Shown piece by piece: positions 1 to 8,195 of a DNA stretch of 51,280 nt. Source of the DNA: Bacteroidales bacterium. GTDB taxonomy: Bacteria; Bacteroidota; Bacteroidia; Bacteroidales; UBA932. The notes under the pieces are model-generated. The model saw nothing but the letters and a program-made list of their open reading frames with translations, was not told where the DNA came from and did no database searches. The DNA is taken from NCBI GenBank assembly GCA_017615615.1, contig JAFZZW010000035.1, forward strand, positions 1-51,280, read 5' to 3'. Positions within the stretch are counted from its first letter, which is position 1; each line of letters begins with the position of its first letter. The translations under genes and the position numbers were made by a program.

Positions 1-21
1 ACAGTTTAGCGAACCTCTCCC

Positions 22-145
22 TGCTGCCATTTCGTACGCGAAGACAACGTGAGACCTCCCACATCGTCTTCGCAAACGATTTTGCCTCCGTTCTGCCCAT
101 TTACGGCACGCGAAGACAACGTAGGACATCCTACATCGTCTTCGC
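22..145. repeat. Two tandem imperfect hairpin repeats
   Basis: Two copies of a 36-nt inverted repeat lie at 38-73 and 110-145. Each begins GCGAAGAC and ends GTCTTCGC, with imperfect inner arms. The flanks on the left side are also similar (CTGCTGCCATTT versus TTCTGCCCATTT), so the repeated unit is about 50 nt. They sit downstream of the last gene of a minus-strand operon. They may act as terminators or belong to a dispersed palindromic repeat family. No other gene is visible in the first 169 bases. Confidence 0.75.
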
Positions 146-169
146 GGTAATTGGAGGAGGCGATAGCTT

Positions 170-1237
170 TTACAGCGAGGCGATAAACGCCTTCATCTGC
201 GGCACTTTGGCCATGGCGGCGTGGAAGAGGGCCACCTGGTTGCGGGTGCGGACGAGGTTGTGGTCGGGATACTTGATCTTGTAGTAAGTGTCGCCGTTGA
301 TGTAGTCCGCGAAGAACCTGACGGCCTGCATGTAAGGGAACAAGCATGCCGCGTAGGGCAGATTCTCGATTTCCACCGGGGTGAGGAAACTCCTGGCCGA
401 CTCCAGGTATCCGCGGGTGAATGCCTCGAAGATATCCATGTTGAAGTCGACCTTGCCGGTAGCGGGATCGTCCTCCGGCAGGGTGTTGGCCGCGGTGCGA
501 AGGAAGTCGCCGAAGTCGGAGAATACGAACGACGGCATCAGGGTATCGAGGTCGATGACGCAGAGGATGTTGCCGTCGGCGTCGAACATCATGTTGTTGA
601 CCTTGGTGTCGCAGTGGCAGATGCGCTTGGGAAGAATGCCCTCGCGGTACATCCTTTCGGCCTTGCACATTTCCTCCTCGTACGGCAGCAGGTCGGCCAG
701 GATCGCCTTGACCTCCGGCTCGGCCATGCGGCCTGCGGCGTCGGCCTCCACGGCCTCGTGCAGCTGGCGTGCGCGCAGTTCCATGTTATGGAAATCGGGA
801 ATGGTCTCGCCCAGCTTGTCGGGGATGTCGGACAGCATGGCCTCGAAGTTGCCGAAAGCCTTGCCGGCGAAATAGGAATACTTGGGATTCACCGTCTCGT
901 AGGTGAAGGCGTTCTTGATGAACACCGAGACCCTCCAGTACTCTTTTCCGTCGGTCCAGTAGCTCTTGCCGGTCTCCTTGCAGGGAAGGAAGGTGAGGAC
1001 CTTGCGGTCGATGTCGGGGTCGCCCGCGAGTTTGCGGCGGATATGGGCGGTGGCGCAGTCGATATTGTGCTGCAGCAGCTCCACGTCGCGGAAAATCGCG
1101 TTGTTTATCTTCTGGAGGACGTAGTTGTCGGGACCGTCGGTTACTACGAGAAGGGTGTCGTTGATAAGGCCGTTGCCGAGCGGCTTGATCTCAAGAATGT
1201 TGCCCTTGATGGCGAATTTTTGTGCTATTTCTTTCAT
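170..1237 (-). CDS. Phosphotransferase (APH fold), N-acetylhexosamine 1-kinase-like
   Basis: A 355-aa kinase of the aminoglycoside-phosphotransferase/choline-kinase fold. The N-lobe (about 1-110) carries the nucleotide-binding strand pattern. Around residue 208 lies the catalytic segment HCDTKVNNMMFD, followed by the metal-binding segment VIDLDT and then FSDFGDFLRT. Length and motifs resemble NahK, which phosphorylates GlcNAc/GalNAc at O1 in Bifidobacterium and is common in Bacteroidales. It starts 24 nt after the stop of the DMT transporter gene and is probably the last gene of the operon that begins near 8.02 kb. A GalNAc/GlcNAc kinase role fits the GalNAc enzymes at 20-28 kb, but the substrate is inferred. 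No signal peptide is present, so it should act in the cytoplasm. Confidence 0.75.
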   Translation of the reverse strand: MKEIAQKFAIKGNILEIKPLGNGLINDTLLVVTDGPDNYVLQKINNAIFRDVELLQHNIDCATAHIRRKLAGDPDIDRKVLTFLPCKETGKSYWTDGKEYWRVSVFIKNAFTYETVNPKYSYFAGKAFGNFEAMLSDIPDKLGETIPDFHNMELRARQLHEAVEADAAGRMAEPEVKAILADLLPYEEEMCKAERMYREGILPKRICHCDTKVNNMMFDADGNILCVIDLDTLMPSFVFSDFGDFLRTAANTLPEDDPATGKVDFNMDIFEAFTRGYLESARSFLTPVEIENLPYAACLFPYMQAVRFFADYINGDTYYKIKYPDHNLVRTRNQVALFHAAMAKVPQMKAFIASL

Positions 1238-1261
1238 TATGGGGTCGGTGTATGGAAAACG

Positions 1262-2128
1262 TTATTCTTTGCTCAGAAGCAATACGCAGCTGATTGCGGA
1301 AACGATGCCGATGATCTGCGCCACGGACGGGAAGTGGGCGTACAGCACGAGCGAGATGATGCAGCTGATGACGGGAGCGCAGGCGTCTGCCAGCGGAGCG
1401 ATGACCATGGCCTTGCCGTAGCGGTTGGCATATACCAGCGTATATGCGCCGATTGCATTGAGGATCTGCACGCAGAAAGTGAAGTACGGGCCGTTCCATC
1501 CCATGTTGACGCCCTGGCTGAAGTCGGTCATCAGGAGAGCCACGGGGATGAGCACGATGCCGGAAATCGCCATATAGATGAAGACGCTTTCCGCATCGGG
1601 GGCGTAATTGTTGGCCAGTTTCATGATGAGCGCCTGGATACCCCAGAACACGAACACCACGGCCGCGAACAGTATCCACAGCCAGCTGGTGACGGACTCG
1701 TCGCTCTTGCCGGAAAGAGAAAAGCAGACGATGGCGATGAACGCGAGCACGATGCCGATGGCGCCGAACCTGCTCACCCGTTCCTTAAGGAAAATGGCCG
1801 AAAGGATGACGGTAATGATAGGGGCCACCGAGATCATCGGAATTACAAGGTATCCGGGGCCGAACTTCAGGGCCTGGAACAGTGCGAGCTGCCCGCCGGC
1901 TCCGAGAAGTCCCACGCCCATGCCGAGCATGACGCTCTTGGGACGGACGTCGAGTTTCCACTTGATGTTTGCAAGCGCAAATATCGCGCAGGGAATCATG
2001 CTGATCGCCCACACTACGTATGTGAGCGTGGCGGGGAAATCAGGTTGGTCGGAAAAGGCCCCCCATACGCCCCAGGTGACCATCGTCACCAGGGCGTACA
2101 GGAGCCAGTTGTGTTTTCTCTGTGACAT
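1262..2128 (-). CDS. DMT-superfamily (EamA-type) transporter
   Basis: A 288-aa inner-membrane protein made of about ten hydrophobic helices in two repeated halves, as in the drug/metabolite transporter superfamily. Helix 1 starts at WLLYALVTMVTWGVWGAF. The first half holds GLLGAGGQLALFQALKFGPG followed by the PMISVAPIITVILSAIFLKERVSRF pattern typical of EamA domains. The second half ends with NAIGAYTLVYANRYGKAMVIAPL and a last helix near the C terminus. It begins 10 nt after the preceding fimbrillin-like gene and is 24 nt before the kinase gene, so it is co-transcribed with both. Substrate cannot be read from sequence; a sugar or sugar derivative is plausible given the neighbouring kinase. 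Confidence 0.8.
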   Translation of the reverse strand: MSQRKHNWLLYALVTMVTWGVWGAFSDQPDFPATLTYVVWAISMIPCAIFALANIKWKLDVRPKSVMLGMGVGLLGAGGQLALFQALKFGPGYLVIPMISVAPIITVILSAIFLKERVSRFGAIGIVLAFIAIVCFSLSGKSDESVTSWLWILFAAVVFVFWGIQALIMKLANNYAPDAESVFIYMAISGIVLIPVALLMTDFSQGVNMGWNGPYFTFCVQILNAIGAYTLVYANRYGKAMVIAPLADACAPVISCIISLVLYAHFPSVAQIIGIVSAISCVLLLSKE

Positions 2129-2138
2129 TCAGTAGATT

Positions 2139-3602
2139 CTATTTATCACTCGGAGCAACGTATGGGGAGAGAGGTACACGGAGCAATGCACCGCCGTGGT
2201 CTTTCTTCGGAGGAGTTATCATATAAGAGCCGTAGCTGCCGGTATTGCCGTGATAATGCTGATAGTAAACGATCATTCCGACATGGGCCGTGCTTGCAGA
2301 AGTGGAAGTCATGGGGGCCTTGCTGTTGTCACGCGGTATTCTCATTTCATAGTGCACGTCATCCTTGTTGACGGCGACAGACCCGGCCTTGTTGCCCGTA
2401 TCGCTGCCGACAATGCCTTCCCAGCAATGGAATGCAGGCTCTCCGTTATATGTCAGCCATGCACCGGTAGCCTCTTTGGTGTAGGTCTCAGTGTCGCCCC
2501 AGATCCAGGATGTGTTGACGCAATTGGCGTCACTCTCATCGCCAAGGTACAATACCTGCAGGTTTGCATACTCGTAGGAAGGATCCGTGAGCATCTTGTT
2601 CTTGTCCAGAACGAAATAGATAAATAGATATGAAGGATCGGCGACAGCCTTGAACACCTTTACTCCGGAATTGGAGCTGGAAGAGTCTCCTTCTGCGGAT
2701 ACGGTGATGGAGTTCCAGTCAATTCCGTGCTGGGATGGGAATGAATAGACAAAACCGGTTACGGAAATGCTGAACGGCTTTACCTGGCCCAAAGAAGTGA
2801 GCTGCTTTGCTGCCGCTGCGGTATTGGTGAACAGCATTTCATCCGTGTCTGCGTTGTACAGGGTGATTGTAGGTTGGAAATCTGCCCAGTAACGATAAGG
2901 GACATAGAAGGTTACGGTTTCATTCTCGACATTGGCGATATATGTCAGTGATGCTTTCTCAGAGCCGACATCAGCATATTGGTTGTCCAGGTACGGACCG
3001 GAGTGCAGGGGAATATCTCCGGAAAGCTGGCGGGTCTTCTGGTTCTCTACCACAAATTTGACTTTTGACGCGGAAACTTCGGTAAATGTGAACCTGAATC
3101 CGCAGGCAAGGTTCGTGAATGCGAAATTGTTGCCGGAATCACCTTCTGCATACAGAGGCATGTTGGCAGAATAATGGGAGGCCGTGAAATCTGTAACCGC
3201 AGGGATGTTGAACTTAATGGGCTTGGAATCTGCTGCAACATATTTATGGTCGCTGGCAGGGTACAAGGCTATTTTGGTGCCGGAACTAAGTTCGCCGATG
3301 GTGTAGCCGGCGTCGATGGAGCCGCTGAAGCTGGCGGTCGCTCCGTTGTCGGTGGTTGTGAGGGTGAAGAACTTATTCTCCGTTCCGTTGTTGAAAATGA
3401 CGGAAATCTGATCTCCGGAAGACCAGGAGAATTCTCCTGCGGCGGAATATTCCGATTTGGTGTCGATACCGGGACTGGATGCCTGCAGGGTGAAGACGTA
3501 CTTGTCGGCGGGAGTTTCGGGTTCATCAGAAACAAACTGATTCTCGCAAGCTGTCACGGCTGCTGCAGCCATGAGCAGGAAAGAAATGTAAAACCGTTTC
3601 AT
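2139..3602 (-). CDS. Fimbrillin-like surface lipoprotein
   Basis: 487 aa. I chose the start at 3602 because it gives a clean lipoprotein signal (MKRFYISFLLMAAAAVTAC, lipobox TAC) and lies 13 nt after the upstream short peptide gene; an in-frame start at 3623 would overlap that gene. Residues ~25-290 match the N-terminal fimbrillin-like beta domain also present in the 3779-5971 gene: EYSAAGEFSWSSGDQISVIF, then SFSGSIDAGYTIG and ALYPA. The last ~190 residues form a second beta-rich domain (DWNSITVSAEGDSSSS onward, with W-rich strands and a DVHYEMRIPRDNS segment) that I do not recognise; it may bind glycans. Expected location is the outer-membrane surface. Confidence 0.7.
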   Translation of the reverse strand: MKRFYISFLLMAAAAVTACENQFVSDEPETPADKYVFTLQASSPGIDTKSEYSAAGEFSWSSGDQISVIFNNGTENKFFTLTTTDNGATASFSGSIDAGYTIGELSSGTKIALYPASDHKYVAADSKPIKFNIPAVTDFTASHYSANMPLYAEGDSGNNFAFTNLACGFRFTFTEVSASKVKFVVENQKTRQLSGDIPLHSGPYLDNQYADVGSEKASLTYIANVENETVTFYVPYRYWADFQPTITLYNADTDEMLFTNTAAAAKQLTSLGQVKPFSISVTGFVYSFPSQHGIDWNSITVSAEGDSSSSNSGVKVFKAVADPSYLFIYFVLDKNKMLTDPSYEYANLQVLYLGDESDANCVNTSWIWGDTETYTKEATGAWLTYNGEPAFHCWEGIVGSDTGNKAGSVAVNKDDVHYEMRIPRDNSKAPMTSTSASTAHVGMIVYYQHYHGNTGSYGSYMITPPKKDHGGALLRVPLSPYVAPSDK

Positions 3603-3615
3603 CTCGTCAATCATT

Positions 3616-3765
3616 TTAAGCACCGAAGAATGAGTCGAAATCGCTCTCGCCGTCTATGGTGATACCCTCGGCGGAGCCTGTTCCAGTAATGCCGGAATCG
3701 GCCAGAAGCGAGCACAGTGCAAACTGCACCGGTTCGGAGTTTGGTTTAACGTAATTGAGTTTCAT
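3616..3765 (-). CDS. Short peptide of the YVKPxSE type (49 aa)
   Basis: A complete 49-codon frame, ATG at 3765 and TAA ending at 3616, fits exactly between two operon genes: 13 nt after the stop of the 730-aa protein and 13 nt before the start of the fimbrillin-like lipoprotein. The product begins MKLNYVKPNSE, continues with a hydrophobic LCSLLADSG stretch, and ends in an acidic, Ser/Gly-rich tail (DGESDFDSFFGA). The second short gene at 5978-6118 has the same plan (YVKPDSE, then LFAESG). Both directly precede a fimbrillin-like lipoprotein gene. Short Bacteroidales proteins with a K-P-x-x-E head are common and uncharacterised. No signal peptide or TM helix is evident. Function unknown. Confidence 0.7.
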   Translation of the reverse strand: MKLNYVKPNSEPVQFALCSLLADSGITGTGSAEGITIDGESDFDSFFGA

Positions 3766-3778
3766 GAGGTGAATATAG

Positions 3779-5971
3779 TTAAATATTAAATGAATACAAA
3801 AGATTGTACCCGGTCGCTTCGTTCCACATGCCGGTGTTGGAGAGGCGGATGGCGAAGCGGGGGTCGTCGGTGAGGGTATCCTCAGGGTCGGGGAGGTATA
3901 GATGCAGCTGCAGGGTGCCGGAGGCGCCTGATGGTATCGTAATGGTCTTGTTCAATGTGATCTGTCCGTCGTCCGGTCCCCAGAAACGGGGATCCGCGTC
4001 AAGCAACCATTTGCCGAGCTCGGTGCCGGAAGCGGTGGTGAGGACCAGATAAACGGGCCGGGGGTTCATGGGGGCGGCGTAGCCCTTGTTGCGCAGGTGA
4101 AGAGTGACCTGCATCCCGGTGCCGGCGGAAGCGGCGCCGAAGGTGGCGTCTTCCATCACCAGGCGGTAGCCGAGATCGCGTTTGATGCGGTCGATGCATC
4201 CTTCCTCGGACCAGAGGCTCAGTACGCCCTCGTGATACCCGTCGTGCAGGTAGGTCCAGTGATAGGTGGCAAGCTCGGAAAGAGTGCCGGGATTGCCGCC
4301 GTATGACTCGCAGTGGCAGTAGTCGTCCACTTTGCAGGTCTCTCCGCCCATGATGGTGTAACGGCTGTCGGCGGCCCAGAGCTGCCGGTCGGAACTGCCG
4401 TCATAGGTGCCGGTATCGTTGCTGCTGGAGACGAAGCAGTCGTTGTGCCCGCCAACCCGTGCCTGGGGCGTGCCGTTATGTGCCGTGGATGCGGTCAGGG
4501 GAGTGCTGCCCACCAGTTTCTTCTTGAACGCAGGCGTGCGCACCTCTACCTGGCGGCTTGAGGGCATGGCGTCCAGCAGGGCGGCGAGCACCCTGCCGCG
4601 GGCTTCGAAATCTTCGCTGGGCTTCATTCCGAAGTTGTCGGAGTAATACCATTCGCCCCAGGAGCCGATGAATCCGGCCTGCAGGACAAGGATGACGTCG
4701 CTGTATGCCTGCAGATACGGTTTGAGCTGCTCGATGTGGCGCAGCACGCGGCTCTCCGTGGCATCCCAGGGATGGTCTGATTCGGCATGGCCGCTGGAAT
4801 ACGCGAACCGCAGTATGCATTTGACGCCTCCTGCGCGGAGGGCCTTGAAGTTGTTTTCTATCAGCTTGAGGTACGAAGAAGAGATATCCGAATCTACGAA
4901 GTCGTTCAGGAAATACTCAAAGAGCATCAGCGAGTAGCCGGCGGACCTTACGGACGCAAGTTTGGATGAGCTGACGGCGGAGTCGCCCGGACGGCATTCC
5001 CTGGCCTTGTACATGCCTCTTTCGGGATTGCAGAACAGGTCGGAGCTTTCTGTATAGCTGACGGTGGCGCCTTCCGTGCCCGAGCCCTGGGACGACACGG
5101 CAATGGGGCCTATGTCGTACAGATACAGGAAACTGAGTTCGGAGTCGCCGATGGCCTTGTTTGCCGTTTTGGAATAGAGGATATCTCCCGTCTGAGCGTC
5201 AGTGAGGGTGAGTTCGGGCTGCAGGGCGACACGCCAGGCTCGGGTTGCGACATAAAATGCTGCGCTGCCGTCGGAAGCGACGTTCTCCGTGTATGCAATG
5301 GCCTTTTCGGCCTCCGAGGCGCCGGAAGAGTAGTCCAGATAGTTCTCTCCGCTGCCTGCCGAACTGCCTTTTACCGGGAAAGTGCCGCTGAGGGCGTAGC
5401 TTTTTTTGTTCTTTATCTCAAGCCTGACCTTGGATGCCCCGATCCCGGTGAACCTGAAACGGTAGTTGGTCCCCAGGTGCTGGAAACTGTAGATGCCGGA
5501 GTCATTCCCCTTGGCGCACATAGGCAGATTCGCGGAGAAATGGGCTCCGGATGCGGTATAATCGGTTTCTGCAGGGACATTGAAGACCGGCATGTCGCCA
5601 TTCTCTCCAGCGGTGTAGGTGTGCTCTCCGGCGGGAAAGAGGGCCCATCGGACGGAAGTGTTGGAAGAGCCGACGGTGTAGCCGTTGTCGATCCTGCCGG
5701 AGAAGACGGCGCTCTTGCCACCTCCGCTGCCGGCGGTAAGGACGAAGAACCGGTTTTCGCTGCCTTTGTGGAAGAGGACGGAAATCCTGTCCCCGGCGCT
5801 CCAGCAGAACTCTCCGGAACTGCTGTAGTCACTCTTGCTCTGCGGGACGGGAGCCTCTGCGGTAAGTTCAAACAGGTAGGTACCGGACTCGTCGGGAGCC
5901 AGCCGGGCCTCGCAGGAGCCGAAAACGACCGCTGCTGCAAGAATGGCCGAGAACAACGCGTACTTACCCAT
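3779..5971 (-). CDS. Fimbrillin-like/DUF4874/DUF4832 lipoprotein
   Basis: A 730-aa lipoprotein (signal MGKYALFSAILAAAVVFGSC). Residues ~25-300 are a fimbrillin-like beta domain closely resembling that of the next gene (YSSSGEFCWSAGDRISVLF). Residues ~305-730 match the 460-aa protein at 12950-14332 along its length: FCNPERGMY, LFEYFLNDFVD, GGVKCILRFAYSSG, the strongly conserved QAGFIGSWGEWYY, then GHNDCF, YTIMGGETC and a C-terminal beta domain ending YNLLYSFNI. This is the DUF4874 plus DUF4832 pair, which looks like a TIM-barrel-type glycoside hydrolase with a beta-sandwich. The acidic residue of GEWYY is a candidate catalytic residue (inference). It starts 6 nt after a short peptide gene. Likely surface-exposed and involved in glycan binding or cleavage. 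Confidence 0.8.
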   Translation of the reverse strand: MGKYALFSAILAAAVVFGSCEARLAPDESGTYLFELTAEAPVPQSKSDYSSSGEFCWSAGDRISVLFHKGSENRFFVLTAGSGGGKSAVFSGRIDNGYTVGSSNTSVRWALFPAGEHTYTAGENGDMPVFNVPAETDYTASGAHFSANLPMCAKGNDSGIYSFQHLGTNYRFRFTGIGASKVRLEIKNKKSYALSGTFPVKGSSAGSGENYLDYSSGASEAEKAIAYTENVASDGSAAFYVATRAWRVALQPELTLTDAQTGDILYSKTANKAIGDSELSFLYLYDIGPIAVSSQGSGTEGATVSYTESSDLFCNPERGMYKARECRPGDSAVSSSKLASVRSAGYSLMLFEYFLNDFVDSDISSSYLKLIENNFKALRAGGVKCILRFAYSSGHAESDHPWDATESRVLRHIEQLKPYLQAYSDVILVLQAGFIGSWGEWYYSDNFGMKPSEDFEARGRVLAALLDAMPSSRQVEVRTPAFKKKLVGSTPLTASTAHNGTPQARVGGHNDCFVSSSNDTGTYDGSSDRQLWAADSRYTIMGGETCKVDDYCHCESYGGNPGTLSELATYHWTYLHDGYHEGVLSLWSEEGCIDRIKRDLGYRLVMEDATFGAASAGTGMQVTLHLRNKGYAAPMNPRPVYLVLTTASGTELGKWLLDADPRFWGPDDGQITLNKTITIPSGASGTLQLHLYLPDPEDTLTDDPRFAIRLSNTGMWNEATGYNLLYSFNI

Positions 5972-5977
5972 GGCCCG

Positions 5978-6118
5978 CTAAAAGAACAAATCGTTGGGGT
6001 TGACGTCCGTTACTGTCAAATCCTGACCCGAACCCTGGGCGTTCCCGGATTCTGCGAAAAGCTGGTCCGTCAGGCAGACGAGCAGCTCGGAGTCTGGTTT
6101 GACGTAGGGATCAATCAT
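5978..6118 (-). CDS. Short peptide of the YVKPxSE type (46 aa)
   Basis: A 46-codon frame from ATG at 6118 to TAG at 5978. Its ATG overlaps the TGA of the alkaline phosphatase gene in an ATGA arrangement, a strong sign of translational coupling, and its stop is 6 nt before the next start. The product begins MIDPYVKPDSELLVCL, continues DQLFAESG, and has an acidic tail ending PNDLFF. It parallels the 49-aa product encoded at 3616-3765 (YVKPxSE, hydrophobic middle, L-x-A-x-SG, acidic end with FF). Both lie immediately upstream of genes with a fimbrillin-like N-terminal domain. No known function. Confidence 0.7.
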   Translation of the reverse strand: MIDPYVKPDSELLVCLTDQLFAESGNAQGSGQDLTVTDVNPNDLFF

Positions 6119-7254
6119 TTCACGAAAGATGCAATCAACCTGCCAAGGTCCCCGTTCTCCATGATGCCGCCGAAGGCATCGGAGCCAGGTCCCCAGACGT
6201 AATAGGGAACGGCTATGCCGTTGTGGGATTCGTTGCCGAAGGCCACTCCGATGCGGCCTTCCTCAAGGTTGCCGTCCTGCAGGGTGAGGCTTCCGGTGGA
6301 ATGGTCTGCAGTTACGACCACCAGCGTATGGCCGTCTTTCTCGGCCCACTGGAGGACGTCGCCGATGGTGCGGTCGAAGTCCAGGACCTCTTCCATGGCG
6401 AGGCCGATGTCGTTGCCGTGGAGCCAGTCGTCGATGCAGGAGCCCTCGAGCATCATGACGAATCCGCGGTCGCCGCTTTCGCGGCTGAGAATGTCGAGTC
6501 CGTGGATGACGGTGTGTCGATACAGGTCGCCGCGCTCGCCTGCGACGGGAAGGTTGTCCGGCGCGAGGATGCCTATGACCGGAAGCGGCGCATCCAGCAG
6601 CGCCTGTTCGTCAAGGGCGACGTTATAGCCGGCGGCGGCCATTTCTGCGGTGATGTCGCGGCCGTCGGTACGGTTGACGGTGAACCAGTCAAGTCCGCCT
6701 CCGGAGAGGTAATCCACACCGCATTCAACATAGTCTGCTATGAGGTCTTCCTGGTTGTAGCGGCTTTCGTTGTGGCAGCAGAAGTCGCAGGGGGTGGCGT
6801 CCGCAAAATGGCAGGTGACGGCGACACCGGTCTTCTTTCCGGCGTTCTTTGCCTTGACCAGGATGGAATACATGTCGGAGCCGTCGGGGGCGGTGCCTAC
6901 GTGCTCGTAGGCGGTTTTCCTGCCTGCCGCAAGGGCGGTTCCGCCGGCCGCCGAATCTGTGATGAGGTTGTCGGTGCAATATGTGCGGGAGAGGCCCACC
7001 ACAGGAAAAATGTCGAGATTGAGCTTGCCCTTGTTGAGCACCCATGCGCAGCTGCTCTGCTCAAGTCCCATGCCGTCGCCTATCATGAAAACGACGTTGC
7101 GGACCTCGTTGCCTGCAGGCGGTTGCTCTACGGAAACGATGTCGTATGTCCGGCTGGCGGTGTAATACTGAAGCTTGGGCTCCTGATTCTGCTTGCAGGC
7201 GCCGAGGACGGCGACGGTAAGCAGAGACGCAAGGATAACGCTGCGGATTCTCAT
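6115..7254 (-). CDS. Alkaline phosphatase (PhoA family) lipoprotein
   Basis: A 379-aa lipoprotein (signal MRIRSVILASLLTVAVLGAC). It has the alkaline phosphatase hallmarks in order: VVFMIGDGMG with metal-binding Asp, the nucleophile segment TDSAAGGTALAAGRKT, HFADATPCDF, MLEGSCIDDWLHGND, VVVTADHSTGSL and ESHNGIAVPYYVWGPG for the remaining metal ligands. It is shorter than E. coli PhoA but complete. It would release phosphate from phosphorylated glycans or other esters in the periplasm or at the cell surface. Its start overlaps the stop of the preceding redoxin-like gene (ATGA), and its stop overlaps the start of the short peptide gene (ATGA), so the three are translationally linked. Confidence 0.88.
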   Translation of the reverse strand: MRIRSVILASLLTVAVLGACKQNQEPKLQYYTASRTYDIVSVEQPPAGNEVRNVVFMIGDGMGLEQSSCAWVLNKGKLNLDIFPVVGLSRTYCTDNLITDSAAGGTALAAGRKTAYEHVGTAPDGSDMYSILVKAKNAGKKTGVAVTCHFADATPCDFCCHNESRYNQEDLIADYVECGVDYLSGGGLDWFTVNRTDGRDITAEMAAAGYNVALDEQALLDAPLPVIGILAPDNLPVAGERGDLYRHTVIHGLDILSRESGDRGFVMMLEGSCIDDWLHGNDIGLAMEEVLDFDRTIGDVLQWAEKDGHTLVVVTADHSTGSLTLQDGNLEEGRIGVAFGNESHNGIAVPYYVWGPGSDAFGGIMENGDLGRLIASFVK

Positions 7255-8021
7255 AATTGCTCGGGGATTGCGAATTCTTTATGCGGAATGGGTGAATATG
7301 CTGTCCGGACCTTGCCGGCGGCGTCCACGGAGAACCAGAACGGGGCGGCTTCAAGGTCGAATATTTCGCCGAGACGGTTGCTATAGCGGTATTCCCAGCC
7401 GGAAATTTCGGGTGCGGGAGTGCGGCCGTAGCACAGGGCCACGTGTTCTCCTGGCTCCCCGCCCAGGGCGTTCAGGGCGCCTACGCAGGTGGCGCAGTCG
7501 AGGTTGACCAATACGAAAACGGTTTCGCTGCCGGGTGACCAGGGGGCGGGGGAGCCGTCAGCATCCGTGAGCTCTGGAAGCGTGCAAGGGCTGCCGGGAG
7601 CGTTGAGCATGTCCTTTGCGGCAAGTTCCATAAGGGGCGCGACTTCTCCACGGGACATAATACCGTCCGAGCTCAAACGCTCGACAGCTTTTGCAAACAG
7701 GACGGGATTTCGGCAGGGCGAGAGAATGGAGTGGAATGCGGAAACCATCCATTCGGAATAGACGTAATAACTGACTCCGTCGGCGAGAAGGTGGTTGAAG
7801 AGCGTATCAAGCGCGGCGAGGCCTTCTTCGAGCGGCGCCGTTGCGGCCAGCTCGGCAAATTCCGCGAAACAATCCTCGGCCTCGCGATAGTTGGATTCCG
7901 TTACCGTCACGTCGTGCTTCTGCCAGTATCCTGCAACTCCGGATGTTGATGTACAGCAGGAGACGATAAGCGCAAGGATTGCGACTGCGAAAGGGGCAAA
8001 GTGTTTCGTTTCCACTCTCAT
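7251..8021 (-). CDS. Redoxin-like lipoprotein (DUF5106-type head, thioredoxin-like tail)
   Basis: 256 aa from the start at 8021. A further in-frame start at 8030 falls inside the -7 promoter box at 8028-8035, so it is unlikely. The hydrophobic leader ends at ILALIVSCCTS, a lipobox. Residues ~30-150 are helical and resemble the DUF5106 head found before thioredoxin-like domains in Bacteroidales. The C-terminal part holds FVLVNLDCATCVGALNALG, a CxxC (CATC) on a thioredoxin-like strand-helix, and later APFWFSVDAAGKV. A periplasmic redox role is inferred from this motif. It is the first gene of the 8.0-0.2 kb operon. Confidence 0.65.
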   Translation of the reverse strand: MRVETKHFAPFAVAILALIVSCCTSTSGVAGYWQKHDVTVTESNYREAEDCFAEFAELAATAPLEEGLAALDTLFNHLLADGVSYYVYSEWMVSAFHSILSPCRNPVLFAKAVERLSSDGIMSRGEVAPLMELAAKDMLNAPGSPCTLPELTDADGSPAPWSPGSETVFVLVNLDCATCVGALNALGGEPGEHVALCYGRTPAPEISGWEYRYSNRLGEIFDLEAAPFWFSVDAAGKVRTAYSPIPHKEFAIPEQL

Positions 8022-8027
8022 AATAAG

Positions 8028-8035
8028 CAAATATA
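8028..8035 (-). promoter_or_regulatory. -7 box (TATATTTG) for the 8.0-0.2 kb operon
   Basis: Reading the minus strand, TATATTTG matches the Bacteroidales TAnnTTTG box. An ATTG about 20 nt upstream could serve as the -33 element. The box ends only 6 nt before the ATG at 8021, implying a very short leader. Confidence 0.6.
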
Positions 8036-8150
8036 GCCGTTTCCATTATATTATCCAATGGCAAACAGCCGTAAGTTTGTAAATATGTGTTTTGGTGGGT
8101 TTTGAATGAAAAAAAAGAAAAAATATGTTTCAAGTGAAGCAGATAATCAC

Positions 8151-8158
8151 TATATTTA
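8151..8158 (+). promoter_or_regulatory. -7 box (TATATTTA) for the phosphatase gene
   Basis: TATATTTA differs from TAnnTTTG at the last base. GTTTC about 20 nt upstream may be a weak -33 element. It lies 37 nt before the ATG at 8196. The 174-nt gap between the two divergent genes holds this box and the opposing one at 8028-8035. Confidence 0.45.
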
Positions 8159-8195
8159 CACGAAATAGCACAATTCATCAATCAACTAATAGACT

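Noticed and set aside
38-145. CRISPR array
   Set aside because: Only two repeat copies, each internally palindromic over its full length, with similar flanks and no cas genes.
221-2125. Long open frame on the plus strand opposite the kinase and transporter genes
   Set aside because: It is antisense to two recognisable genes, has a composition typical of shadow frames in GC-rich DNA and shows no known motifs.
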